Positions 6,113-14,127 of a stretch of DNA of 22,202 nt are shown here, in pieces. The stretch's first letter is position 1. Each line of letters begins with the position of its first letter. The stretch is from Planctomicrobium sp. (lineage in GTDB: Bacteria; Planctomycetota; Planctomycetia; Planctomycetales; Planctomycetaceae): positions 1-22,202 of the forward strand of contig JAJDEL010000837.1 in the NCBI GenBank assembly GCA_029259835.1. Direction: 5' to 3'. A model generated the notes under the pieces. That model worked only from the letters and a program-made list of their open reading frames with translations, made no database searches and was not told the DNA's origin. Both the position numbers and the translations under genes were made by a program.

Positions 6113-8869
6113 ATGGAACGTTTTTTCAATATTCGTGATTGGTGGGGAAACGGCATTACCCTGTGGGTTGTCGTATTGCTCCTCTTTTCGGCGCCGTTGT
6201 TGTTGATCGTTCTCAAGGATGTCAGCCTCGAGAACGACATCACGACCTGGCTTCCGAAAGACGATCCCGATGCGCAGTCGCTGGAATGGTTTTCCAACCA
6301 GTTTGAACGCGAAAACCGTCTTGTCGTTTCCTGGGACAGTAGTTCGTTATACGACCATCGAGTTGAAGCATTCGCGAAGGCGTTACAACAAGAGTCCGAC
6401 ACGCAAGGTTCGGGAATCGAGTTGGTTTCAACACCACAAGATATAATCCGGACGATGGTCGAGAACAAAGTCTCAGAAGAAGACGCTGTTGATCGGCTGA
6501 CTGGAGTTCTGGTCGGAATTGGGTTCCTGAAAGTCGAACTGACTTCCACCGGCCAAGCCGATGAACCAGCTGTTAAAAAACTTGTTCAAGCAACCGCTAC
6601 AACGTTGACCGGTTCGACGGTTTCGATTCTCCCTCCAGTGCCTGCCCCGCAAGTCGCGGTTGAATCACAAGACGAACTCGAAGAAGAAGAGCAATTCGAA
6701 CCGCTCTCGGTCGTTATTCCTGATCACGATTTCCAGTTACGCTGGTCGGAAATGGCGGCGAATTCACCTCTTGCTGATGAATTGCGGGAAAAGCTTGAAG
6801 GCTTGCAAAAGGATGGTCAACCGCTCATTGAACGAGCATTCTTCGCAAGTGGTGCTCCCGTTGCCGTCACGGTGAGTCTGAACAAAACGGGTGACAAATC
6901 TCTGCCAAAAACGATTGCGACAATCGAAGCCGCCGCCGTCGCACAGGGAATTCCCCTGGAAGAAGTCCGCATGGCAGGGAGTCCTGTCAGTCGAGTTCGA
7001 TTGAACGAAGAAGCCAAACGCGCTGTCTGGAACAGAGAATATCCAGTCTGGAACGTTTTCAAACGAACACCGATCCTGCTCTCGGCACTGATTAGCATCA
7101 TTGTCTCGTTCACGCTCTTGCGAAGTTTTCGACTTTCATTTCTCGTAACGATGGCCTCGATGTACACCTGCATGATGGTGGTCGCGCTGATTCCATTAAC
7201 GGGAAGATCGCTCAACATGGTGTTGATTGTCTTGCCGGACTTGTTGTTGGTCCTCACAACTTCTGGTGCAATTCACGTTGCGAACTACTGGAAGCATGCT
7301 GTTACTCTCGGTGAAGAGAATCCCATCCTCAGTGCCGTGAAAATGGCGTGGCAGCCATGTGCGTGGGCGAGTGTGACGACAGCAATTGGCATGGCGTCAT
7401 TGCTGACGGCTGTACTTGAACCTGTGCAACAGTTTGGGTTCTATTCATCAATTGGTTGTCTGGTTTCTCTGGCAATGATTCTGATTGGCTTCCCGTCCAT
7501 GATGAGTGTTTTGCCAGGACGTGGAAAGAAATTCGCCGAACATGCAGCACGAGAGTCGACGAACTGGGGCCATTTCGGTCGTAAAATTGTTCATCATCGA
7601 ACGCTGATTACGACCGCCTGCCTCGGCCTGTTTGTCTTTTCCCTCGTCGGATTGCAATGGTTCAAAACACAAACAAAAGTGATTCGGTACTTTCCAGCAG
7701 AATCTCGAATCAGCCGCGATTATCATTATCTTGAAGAAGGCCTCTCAGGCATTGTTTCTCTCGACACCGTCATTCGTTTTGACGCAACCAGCGTCGAAGA
7801 TTTGAACATCAGTGAACGCATGGAATTGATCCGTGATATCGAGCAGAAAGTTGCCGCACATCCACAAATCAGCGGCACACTTTCGCTTGCTGATTTTAGA
7901 GACCCAATGAAACCACCTTCAGAGAAGGCATCTCGCATAGTGAAAATTCGCTATGGGAAAACATTGCAACGGATTGAAAATACGCTCTTTAAAGAAAAGG
8001 CAGACGAGGTCTCTCAATTTACTCGGAAGGCTTCGGAAGGGTTGAGTTTAGTGACCCGTGGAGACCGCGAAGTTCGTATCAAAGCAGATGATGAAATCTG
8101 GCGAATTCGAGCGCAATCGATAGTGACTGCTGATGTTGATTACTCAGACCTCACTACAGAACTTGAACATATTGTTTCTGGAGCCATCGCCGAAAAAAGC
8201 GGTGTTGATTACCTAGTCACAGGGATGGTGCCGCTGTTTCTTCGGACACAACAAGCGGTTCTAGAGAGCCTGATTAAGAGTTTCGGGTTGGCGTTTATTG
8301 TCATTGCTGTCGTCATGGTTGGACTTCTCAGAAGCCCAACCTCGGGACTACTGGCGATGTTGCCGAATCTGTTTCCAGTCGGAGTTGTCTTCGGAATTGT
8401 CTCCTGGATGGGTGTTGCTGTTGATATCGGAACAATGATTACCGCGTCGGTCGCGCTCGGGATTGCCATCGATGGAACTCTGCACTTGTTGACGTGGTAT
8501 CGCGATGGTCTTCGCAACGGGATGCAACGAGAAGAGGCGGTCGTGCTGGCACTTCAGCACTGTGGACCGGCAATGTGGCAGACAAGCGCGACGATTGCCC
8601 TCGGGATGGTCATGCTTGCAGGTGCTGACCTGTTGCTCATCTCACGATTCGGCATCCTCATGGCAGGTCTAGTCGGCATGGCACTCATTGCCGATGTTGT
8701 CCTGCTGCCAGCACTCTTAAGCGGCTGGCTGGGGAAAATCATTCAAAAGAACACACCTGTCACGGAAAGTTCTTCGGAAGCGGTATTGGAAACAATCGAA
8801 TTTCCATCGGCCCCATCGCCAGAGCCAGACGCGGAACCGCTCCCAGTCCAGGCACGCTCACAATCGTAG
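6113..8869 (+). CDS. MMPL/RND superfamily exporter
   Basis: A 918-residue transporter with the duplicated RND layout. TM1 is at about 14-35, followed by a large extracytoplasmic domain (about 36-310). TM2-6 lie at about 319-470, TM7 at about 496-517, a second extracytoplasmic domain at about 518-720, and TM8-12 at about 722-876. The TM4-like segments carry the MMPL-type patterns DLLLVLTTSGAIHVANY and SVALGIAIDGTLHLL, with polar or acidic residues in the membrane that would relay protons. Relatives export lipids, hopanoids, siderophores or drugs by proton motive force. An acidic linker (DELEEEEQFE, about 186-195) interrupts the first loop. No adaptor (MFP) or outer-membrane partner is adjacent, which is usual for MMPL rather than HAE1 systems. 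Substrate unknown; a lipid is my best guess. The ATG at 6113 lacks a strong ribosome-binding site. Confidence 0.88.
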   Translation: MERFFNIRDWWGNGITLWVVVLLLFSAPLLLIVLKDVSLENDITTWLPKDDPDAQSLEWFSNQFERENRLVVSWDSSSLYDHRVEAFAKALQQESDTQGSGIELVSTPQDIIRTMVENKVSEEDAVDRLTGVLVGIGFLKVELTSTGQADEPAVKKLVQATATTLTGSTVSILPPVPAPQVAVESQDELEEEEQFEPLSVVIPDHDFQLRWSEMAANSPLADELREKLEGLQKDGQPLIERAFFASGAPVAVTVSLNKTGDKSLPKTIATIEAAAVAQGIPLEEVRMAGSPVSRVRLNEEAKRAVWNREYPVWNVFKRTPILLSALISIIVSFTLLRSFRLSFLVTMASMYTCMMVVALIPLTGRSLNMVLIVLPDLLLVLTTSGAIHVANYWKHAVTLGEENPILSAVKMAWQPCAWASVTTAIGMASLLTAVLEPVQQFGFYSSIGCLVSLAMILIGFPSMMSVLPGRGKKFAEHAARESTNWGHFGRKIVHHRTLITTACLGLFVFSLVGLQWFKTQTKVIRYFPAESRISRDYHYLEEGLSGIVSLDTVIRFDATSVEDLNISERMELIRDIEQKVAAHPQISGTLSLADFRDPMKPPSEKASRIVKIRYGKTLQRIENTLFKEKADEVSQFTRKASEGLSLVTRGDREVRIKADDEIWRIRAQSIVTADVDYSDLTTELEHIVSGAIAEKSGVDYLVTGMVPLFLRTQQAVLESLIKSFGLAFIVIAVVMVGLLRSPTSGLLAMLPNLFPVGVVFGIVSWMGVAVDIGTMITASVALGIAIDGTLHLLTWYRDGLRNGMQREEAVVLALQHCGPAMWQTSATIALGMVMLAGADLLLISRFGILMAGLVGMALIADVVLLPALLSGWLGKIIQKNTPVTESSSEAVLETIEFPSAPSPEPDAEPLPVQARSQS

Positions 8870-8938
8870 GTCGTATTGAGGAAGTGCTATTTTGCTGGAC
8901 GCTTCAAGTGTGCTGCATTCACTGATTCAAATTACGAA

Positions 8939-9604
8939 CTACTCCTTCGGACTGACAGAGCTTGAGAGCCATTTGAGGAACCTTGAGACGCGACCGCGTC
9001 GGATTTTTCGCTGTTTTTCTTCTTCGCTGGTCAGCCAGGCGATTTGAATGACTCGCCGTTCTCCCTGATAGGGCAAGTGTCCGTGGAAGGAATTGTCGGC
9101 GCGGCGGAACGCAGCCAGAGTTCCGTAAACCGGTCGCACTTCAGGAACGACGGTCGCTTCGATGTCGTCAATCGATGTCAGGAAGCGAAGGCAGCCACCA
9201 CTGGACTGCATCCAGTCTGGATTGAGATACAGCAGAGCCGTGACAATTTTGGAGTTGCCGTCTGTATGAATGTTGCCGTGATGTTTTTTCAAGGATCGGC
9301 AAATCGAAACAATCGTTGGGTACTGTTTCAAATTCGGCACTCCAAGCCGCTCGCCAATCGAGTCTGCGAATTCAGGCGAAGTCATTTCCTCGATCAGAGA
9401 CCTCACACTCGGACCACAGTCAACTTCTTCGTAGGGGAGATAGCCTGCGCCGCGGTAACTGGGAAAGTCACGATCAAGATCGTCGGCAATCTCCGTTGGC
9501 AACTGATTGTACGCAACCAGAATCGGAAACGGCTCCTGAAGAACCACTGTGTCAGAGCCGCTCAAGCGGCTCTCCGTAAGCATTGACGTCGTTTGGTCCA
9601 GCAT
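8939..9604 (-). CDS. 2OG-Fe(II) oxygenase (prolyl-4-hydroxylase-like)
   Basis: A 221-residue protein with the double-stranded beta-helix pattern of PF13640-type dioxygenases. The iron facial triad is H113-x-D115 (NIHTDG) plus H174 or H176 (SFHGH), and R183/R184 (GERR) sits where 2-oxoglutarate is bound. ALLYLNPDW (123-131) and SGGCLRFL (135-142) fill the usual core strands. Such enzymes hydroxylate protein side chains, sugars or lipids using 2-oxoglutarate and O2. Close relatives often lie in polysaccharide or LPS clusters, which fits the kinases and sugar enzymes downstream. The basic C-terminus (about 196-212, KQRKIRRGRVSRFLK) may contact membrane or RNA. ATG 9604 has AAGGA seven or eight bases upstream. 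A perfect hairpin (9555-9572) falls in codons 11-17. Confidence 0.82.
   Translation of the reverse strand: MLDQTTSMLTESRLSGSDTVVLQEPFPILVAYNQLPTEIADDLDRDFPSYRGAGYLPYEEVDCGPSVRSLIEEMTSPEFADSIGERLGVPNLKQYPTIVSICRSLKKHHGNIHTDGNSKIVTALLYLNPDWMQSSGGCLRFLTSIDDIEATVVPEVRPVYGTLAAFRRADNSFHGHLPYQGERRVIQIAWLTSEEEKQRKIRRGRVSRFLKWLSSSVSPKE
9555..9572 (-). repeat. 18-bp perfect palindrome inside start of oxygenase gene
   Basis: GAGCCGCT-CA-AGCGGCTC has an 8-bp stem and a two-base loop. It lies 33-50 bases inside the oxygenase reading frame. In mRNA it would be a stable hairpin just downstream of the initiation region and could dampen translation. It has the same form as the intergenic palindromes of this window. 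Confidence 0.5.
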
Positions 9605-9919
9605 ATTCCGATCCTTCGTAATTTACTAATCCACCACAAACCCGTTCGGTATATCCCGTGACGAACTGATTTTGTTCCTTCTACAAGTCGATGGACAACT
9701 CAATCGTGTCTACTTGCGGATTTGAGGGTGCGGGAGAGTTGCGAAATCGGCCTGCGCTGTCAATACGAGAACTCGTTGCAGCAAAATTTGATCTTGCGGC
9801 AATTTGGTCGATGACTTTACCCTGCGAGCAGAACAGGTTTTGTATTTTTAGGGGTCTTTTGTTAAAGACGTCAAGGAATGATATGCACGGGCTGCGAGAT
9901 CATTTGAAGGATTCAAAAG
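9605..9919. other. Divergent intergenic region, nothing recognised
   Basis: A stretch of 315 bp between the oxygenase (-) and YrbL-like (+) genes that must contain both promoters. The plus-strand ORF at 9691-9942 has no domain and overlaps the ribosome-binding site of the next gene, so I do not call it. No clear promoter or repeat was seen. Confidence 0.4.
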
Positions 9920-10642
9920 ATGACCGGCAAGGTTGCCAATAAATCGAAAACGGAACCTCTTCTCCTGAGCGACATGCAGCCGTTCGGAGTCGGGGGACGG
10001 CGGCTTTGCTATACGCATCCACATGAACCTGGCAAGTGCGTCAAAGTCTTGCGGCACGATGAAGGCCGCACAATTCGTGGCAAAAACAGCGGAATAGTCC
10101 CAGCTCGATTCCGAAGAGCTTATGACAACAACACTCACGAGCAGCAGATTCTTGAGTCTCTGTTTGCCCGAATCGGTCCACAGATGAGTCAGCATCTGCC
10201 CCGCTCTTACGGAATCGTTGAAACCGACTTGGGACCAGGATTGGTTCTGGACCTCGTTCGAGATGACGATGGAAATATCGCACGCAGTATTCGGGAATTG
10301 ATTTCAACAGGCTTTTCGCTCGCCGACTTCAAACCTGCGTTTGATGAGTTTTCGGAGTTCGTACTCAAACACGTCGTTTTAACACGAAACCTGCACGATC
10401 ATAACCTCGTCGCTCAGCATCGAGACGATGGAAACTGGCGGTTGTACTTGATCGATGGCTTTGGCGATTCCGCCTGGTTGCCGGTCGCACGCTGGATTCG
10501 TTCTGTCGGCAAAACGAAAGTCCGGAAGCGGATCGATCTCGCGTGGCCGAAAATGGAGAAATTTGCAGCCAGCGGTGGAGTCACTCCAGAGATGATCGAG
10601 AACAGCTCTTGGGGTCAAGGACTTCTCAATCATCGCGGCTGA
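9920..10642 (+). CDS. YrbL-like kinase-fold protein
   Basis: A 240-residue protein that fits the YrbL family (PF10707, named for a PhoP-regulated E. coli protein). It has a reduced protein-kinase fold: a glycine-rich start, FGVGGRRLCY (22-31); a lysine in strand 3, CVKV (K42); a hinge-like GLVLDLVRDDDGN (107-119); a catalytic-loop-like LHDHNLV (158-164, D160 and N162); and a metal-binding-loop-like LIDGFGDS (177-184, D179 in place of DFG). The reaction is unproven in the family; phosphorylation of an LPS or surface-glycan component is the usual proposal. A strong GAAGGA is eight bases before ATG 9920. The gene is followed by a palindromic repeat pair and then the zinc-ribbon methyltransferase. 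It is unrelated in primary sequence to the second kinase-like gene at 11645. Confidence 0.75.
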   Translation: MTGKVANKSKTEPLLLSDMQPFGVGGRRLCYTHPHEPGKCVKVLRHDEGRTIRGKNSGIVPARFRRAYDNNTHEQQILESLFARIGPQMSQHLPRSYGIVETDLGPGLVLDLVRDDDGNIARSIRELISTGFSLADFKPAFDEFSEFVLKHVVLTRNLHDHNLVAQHRDDGNWRLYLIDGFGDSAWLPVARWIRSVGKTKVRKRIDLAWPKMEKFAASGGVTPEMIENSSWGQGLLNHRG

Positions 10643-10722
10643 TTTTCACAATTTGAGCAACTTGGCAGGGAATTTCCGACCTATCTGATCAAACTGGAAT
10701 GATTTATATTGAAGTCGAGTAG

Positions 10723-10788
10723 GGCAGGCTCCCACCTGCCTTTCCAAACATTCAGGGGCAGGTAGGATCCTGCCCACAGAACTGAATG
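10723..10788. repeat. Tandem palindromic (REP-like) hairpins
   Basis: The first hairpin is GGCAGG-CTCCCA-CCTGCC (10723-10740). The second is GGGCAGG-TAGGAT-CCTGCCC (10756-10775), nested inside the outer pair CATTCAG (10749-10755) and CTGAATG (10782-10788). Both hairpins share the stem GGCAGG, so they are diverged copies or two halves of one element. They lie between the YrbL-like and methyltransferase genes. There is no U-tract, so they are not a standard terminator. Confidence 0.7.
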
Positions 10789-10832
10789 CTACAAACCCGA
10801 ATGCGTTCACCTTCAAGGAAGATGGTGCATCA

Positions 10833-11594
10833 ATGGCACAACTTTGGACCGAGAGAATTAAACAGGCGGTTCGGCCCCGAATTTACAAGACGCTGTTTCC
10901 GCATCGTCCACAATTTGATTGTCCAATTTGTGGTTACCACGGGCCATTCAAAGATAAAGTTGTCAGCAAAACCCCGTCTGTTGTTCGTGTTGATTCAAAG
11001 TGTCTCGGATGCTGTGCGGCGGAACGCCATCGCATGATGCACCTGACGATTCAAGAGGTCTTCGGCGATTGGGGGGCTGAGGAAAAATCACTGCTGCACA
11101 TTGCCCCTGAAGATTGCTTGAAACCGCAACTCAAGAGCCTGTTCGGGACTTACCATACCGCCGATTTGCTCCAGAAAAACGTCGACTTTAATGAAGACGT
11201 TCAGGCTTTATCTTTTGACGATGCGACATACGATGTGGTCCTGATTTCACGCGTTTTGACAATTCCCCCCGATTTGGAAGCGTGTATCCGAGAGATGCGG
11301 CGAGTGCTCAAGCCGGGTGGCATCGCAATGATCGCAGAAATCTACACGCACGAAAAAACCGTCGAGTTTGGAAAAATGGTCAACAGCCGGTCTCGTGAGA
11401 TCGGTGTCGATTTACTCTCAATGACGCAGCAGCACTTTCCGAAAGTCGACCAGTACCTATCGGATCGATACGACGATGAGTATCAATTGACGAATCAAAT
11501 CGTCCTCGATGGCAACCCTGCAAGCGACTATCCGGAATTAGTCCGAGTTCCAGACATCGGCTTCCTAGACCTCGTCGCCGTTTGTCATGCCTGA
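10833..11594 (+). CDS. Zinc-ribbon class I SAM methyltransferase
   Basis: A 253-residue protein. The N-terminus has a CxxC...CxxC zinc ribbon (C30, C33, C57, C60, in CPIC and CLGC), then AERHR (63-67) and HIAPE (89-93), the motif that replaces the classical motif I in this group. SFDDATYDVVLISRVL (127-142) and RRVLKPGG (156-163) are the later methyltransferase motifs. In relatives I recall, the same order (CPxCG, CxxC, ERHR, HxAPE) marks methyltransferases found in glycosyltransferase and exopolysaccharide clusters; the substrate is unknown. Chemistry is inferred from the fold. A GGAAGA lies about 12 bases before the ATG, which is weak. The downstream kinase-like gene follows within 51 bp, or overlaps if an upstream TTG is used. 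Confidence 0.78.
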   Translation: MAQLWTERIKQAVRPRIYKTLFPHRPQFDCPICGYHGPFKDKVVSKTPSVVRVDSKCLGCCAAERHRMMHLTIQEVFGDWGAEEKSLLHIAPEDCLKPQLKSLFGTYHTADLLQKNVDFNEDVQALSFDDATYDVVLISRVLTIPPDLEACIREMRRVLKPGGIAMIAEIYTHEKTVEFGKMVNSRSREIGVDLLSMTQQHFPKVDQYLSDRYDDEYQLTNQIVLDGNPASDYPELVRVPDIGFLDLVAVCHA

Positions 11595-11644
11595 GTCCAT
11601 TTTGCTACCGCGCTGTTATTGTCAATTCAAGAGTTCTTTTGGTC

Positions 11645-12454
11645 ATGTTATTCCTTCCCCTTCGGTGGCTCAAGCGACGATATCAGATCAATCTGATGTC
11701 GCCGCGCCGGCGCGAACTCGAACGCCTACTGACCGAAGCCTGGGAACAACCCATCCGGCTTGTTTCGGCATCAACCTCACAGAGCTACGACGAGATTTAT
11801 TATGCATCCGATCACAGCAAACGACTTGCAGTCGTTCGCGTGAATCGACCTGATTCGCCTCTTCCTGACCTCATCGGACCAGATGCACCCGGCGCTCCGC
11901 TCGATTCATCAGGGCGACTGAATATGGAATGGGAAACTTACTCGAAGCTTTCGCAAGTGAATCTCTCTCCAAAACCGCTCTGGAGAACCGACGATGCGAT
12001 TGCTTGTTCCTGGCTTCCGTGGGACCGAGCCTCTCGATATCTGGTGCGGCATCGGGATCGATTCTGGGAAGTGATGCAGTGCGTCATCCCGGCGATTCGA
12101 ATGATGCACGACCAGGGCGTGACACATCTCGATATGAATCTAGGAAACTTGCTGCTCAACCCAGATGGGAAAGGTGTTGCGTTCATCGATTTCGAGTTTG
12201 GTCCTGTCGATTGGGTCTCGCGAGAGCAGTTGATGGCTTTTGACTATTTACGACTCATCGCCGACTGCACGAAGCGTCGCCGAGGTGGAGACTATTTGCT
12301 CGCTGACCCAGAACGATTGCTCCCACTGCTCGATCAGAATGTTGAAGCCGAAGCACGTCTCGCCGATATGAGCTTTTCTCTAACGCAATTGCACCGCCTC
12401 ACCGAGCACCCGGAGTTGCAAAAGTCTCTAAGTTCTGTCTTTCGTGGGCTGTAA
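11645..12454 (+). CDS. WaaP/Kdo-kinase-like protein
   Basis: A 269-residue protein with the kinase signature of lipopolysaccharide and small-molecule kinases: THLDMNLGNLLL (160-171, catalytic D163, metal-binding N168) and AFIDFEFGP (179-187, D182 as DFE). The N-lobe is weakly conserved (possible ATP lysine at K59; E95 or E97 as helix C). WaaP and Kdo kinases phosphorylate heptose or Kdo of the LPS core, so a role in phosphorylating envelope sugars is plausible, but the target is not known. Start choice: the frame opens at TTG 11582, overlapping the methyltransferase stop by 13 bases. ATG 11645 is the first ATG, and ATG 11696 gives a shorter form. None has a strong ribosome-binding site. Confidence 0.7.
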   Translation: MLFLPLRWLKRRYQINLMSPRRRELERLLTEAWEQPIRLVSASTSQSYDEIYYASDHSKRLAVVRVNRPDSPLPDLIGPDAPGAPLDSSGRLNMEWETYSKLSQVNLSPKPLWRTDDAIACSWLPWDRASRYLVRHRDRFWEVMQCVIPAIRMMHDQGVTHLDMNLGNLLLNPDGKGVAFIDFEFGPVDWVSREQLMAFDYLRLIADCTKRRRGGDYLLADPERLLPLLDQNVEAEARLADMSFSLTQLHRLTEHPELQKSLSSVFRGL

Positions 12455-12455
12455 A

Positions 12456-12684
12456 TCCCCGAATCATTCGGTCGGTATCAGCCGCAAGGCGATTGCCCAA
12501 TGGGTATCTTCTTTGGAACTTCTCGCCATGAGCCGAACGCACTAGCGTCGGGAAATTTGCGAGAAAACGTGACTCGCGCAAGGTCCGAGGCTAGCGTCAA
12601 CGGCTCAAAAGTAGGCCTGTGGTTTACGAAGTAGACGGCATTGGGCTATCGCCCAAACGACTGATATCGGGAAACTATTCGGGA
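12456..12684. repeat. ~230-bp imperfect palindrome (long hairpin, MITE/REP-like)
   Basis: Left arm 12456-12551 and right arm 12585-12684 are inverted copies of each other along almost their full length. Outer blocks 12456-12502 and 12643-12684 pair as TCCCGAAT...TATCAG...CG...GGGCGATAGCCCAATG. Inner blocks 12530-12551 and 12585-12606 share GAGCCG...CTAGC...TCGG. The tip has TTGCGAG (12557-12563) against CTCGCGCAA (12573-12581). It fills the gap between two convergent genes and contains no ORF. The right arm matches the element at 14290-14332 closely. Confidence 0.8.
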
Positions 12685-12695
12685 CGATTTCTGAG

Positions 12696-14078
12696 TCAGG
12701 CCGCTTCCTGGAGACTCTCGGTATTCGGTTTGGCCTCTTCAAGCGGAGCCGTTTGTGTCACCTGCATGACATGAAAGATACCGCGCAAGGAACCCATTGC
12801 AGCGGTCAGTTCACCGTCATTGTTGAAAGCGACGTAATCCGTCGGGCAGCGGAACGCGAACTCCTGAAAAATGTCTTCGTCGTACTGATAATGACCTTTC
12901 GCAGTCACTTCCTGCTTCCGCTGCATAACGTTCTCGTGACTGACGATGCAGTGGACGTTGGGAACGCGGAGTCCAAAGAACTGAGTCAACCACAGAAATC
13001 GCGAGAAACTGGGTGAATCAGATTTTCGGTCAATGTACAGGAAGTCAATCAGTGATCTGTCGATCAAAGTGACGCGATTTGACTTTGGAAAAAGACGTAA
13101 CAATCGCAAACCGAGGCAGCCGCGCAGATAGACAAACGGTGCCAGGATTTCATCGAACCGTTCGCGATCCTGGAAAAGCAACGGACGGATGAAGATGACC
13201 GCTAGCTTGTAGCTCAACGATTTTCGATACAGATGCTTACCAGTGTACACTCTGCCGATCTCTTCCGAGTTCTCTTTCAAGGTGTGTGCGAGAGTCGTCT
13301 TCCCTGCCCCGTCGCAGCCCATCATTGTGAGCATTCGAGTTCGACGTGGCGGCCCCAGAAATTGAGCCTGTGCTTTCGCAATCAATCGATTGAAGCGTTC
13401 GTTCAATGATTGCGGAGTTGGCGAGCCAATTCGATCCTCAATAATCGATATGGTCTCACTCTCAGCCTCTGGCTGGATCGTTTTTGTTTCAATCATGGTG
13501 CGAATGATTTCGGAAAGTTTGAGATGATCTTCCGCTTCGCATTGAAAGGCGTACTTGGAAAGTCTTTGTAGAACTCGCTCGCTCGTTAGGTGTTTCTTTT
13601 TGCTGAGCAGATGTTGAATGTAGACGGCGGCTTCGACATCGACAGGCAACCGTTGAATCGATGGTTCGGAATCAATCACTGCGTGCGAACAAGCTTCGTA
13701 TGTGAGGCAACGTTGCCGATGATCAAACTGGCGCAGATTGATCCACAGGTCAAACAGGATCGAGTGACGACCATCGATGGAGAAGATCGTGAACTCAACT
13801 TTGTCTCGATTTCGATTTCGAACCCGAATGTGGCAGCGGCGCTCACGGACCCATCCCAACGCAGAATTGAGAAGCGCCTCGACTGAGTTTTGGCCTCCTA
13901 ACAAGTCGATGTCATCGTCAGGCAGGTTGGCAATGTCGAGACTTTGACCGCGAAGTTGAATGAATTTCCAGGGGCCTTTGCCGATAGCTTCGACGCACTC
14001 GACAAATCCAGATTGCGGAAGTTGAGATTGCGTGAACGGCTTGGCGTCGTTCTCAAGCTGTTGCATCCGTTCAACCAT
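12696..14078 (-). CDS. Nucleotidyltransferase-like + thymidylate-kinase-like fusion protein
   Basis: A 460-residue protein. The N-terminal half (about 20-200) has a DDDIDLL motif (54-60) with later acidic and aromatic residues (ILFDLW, 107-112), reminiscent of the nucleotidyltransferase (DxD) fold. The C-terminal half (about 245-430) is a P-loop kinase of the thymidylate-kinase type: Walker A GCDGAGKTT (254-262), DRS (340-342) in place of the DR(Y/F) motif, and a basic stretch near 387-389 (RKQ) that may act as the lid. Such two-part proteins occur near polysaccharide genes, possibly acting on sugar nucleotides or sugar phosphates. A role in DNA precursor synthesis is unlikely because the context and length do not fit Tmk. 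ATG 14078 is preferred because the ATG at 14108 lies inside a palindrome. A second methionine is at 14066. The reaction is unknown. Confidence 0.75.
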   Translation of the reverse strand: MVERMQQLENDAKPFTQSQLPQSGFVECVEAIGKGPWKFIQLRGQSLDIANLPDDDIDLLGGQNSVEALLNSALGWVRERRCHIRVRNRNRDKVEFTIFSIDGRHSILFDLWINLRQFDHRQRCLTYEACSHAVIDSEPSIQRLPVDVEAAVYIQHLLSKKKHLTSERVLQRLSKYAFQCEAEDHLKLSEIIRTMIETKTIQPEAESETISIIEDRIGSPTPQSLNERFNRLIAKAQAQFLGPPRRTRMLTMMGCDGAGKTTLAHTLKENSEEIGRVYTGKHLYRKSLSYKLAVIFIRPLLFQDRERFDEILAPFVYLRGCLGLRLLRLFPKSNRVTLIDRSLIDFLYIDRKSDSPSFSRFLWLTQFFGLRVPNVHCIVSHENVMQRKQEVTAKGHYQYDEDIFQEFAFRCPTDYVAFNNDGELTAAMGSLRGIFHVMQVTQTAPLEEAKPNTESLQEAA

Positions 14079-14099
14079 GAAAAAACTATGCTTAGGTTG

Positions 14100-14119
14100 G
14101 ACAGACATTCCTGTCTGTC
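14100..14119. repeat. 20-bp palindrome overlapping upstream start codon
   Basis: GACAGAC-ATTCCT-GTCTGTC forms a 7-bp perfect stem with a six-base loop. It overlaps the possible ATG at 14108 of the minus-strand fusion gene, which is one reason to prefer the internal start at 14078. It sits eight bases from the next palindrome. Confidence 0.65.
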
Positions 14120-14127
14120 TAAAAAAT

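Noticed and set aside
9691..9942. 83-residue plus-strand ORF before the YrbL-like gene
   Set aside because: It covers the ribosome-binding site and start of the YrbL-like gene in another frame and has no domain.
10723..10788. CRISPR-like or riboswitch structure
   Set aside because: Only two units with different loops and no spacers; no recognisable aptamer core.
12456..12684. Simple bidirectional terminator for the convergent genes
   Set aside because: The arms are far longer than a terminator needs and no U-tract flanks them. The shared arm with 14290-14332 points to a repeat family, though termination could be a side effect.
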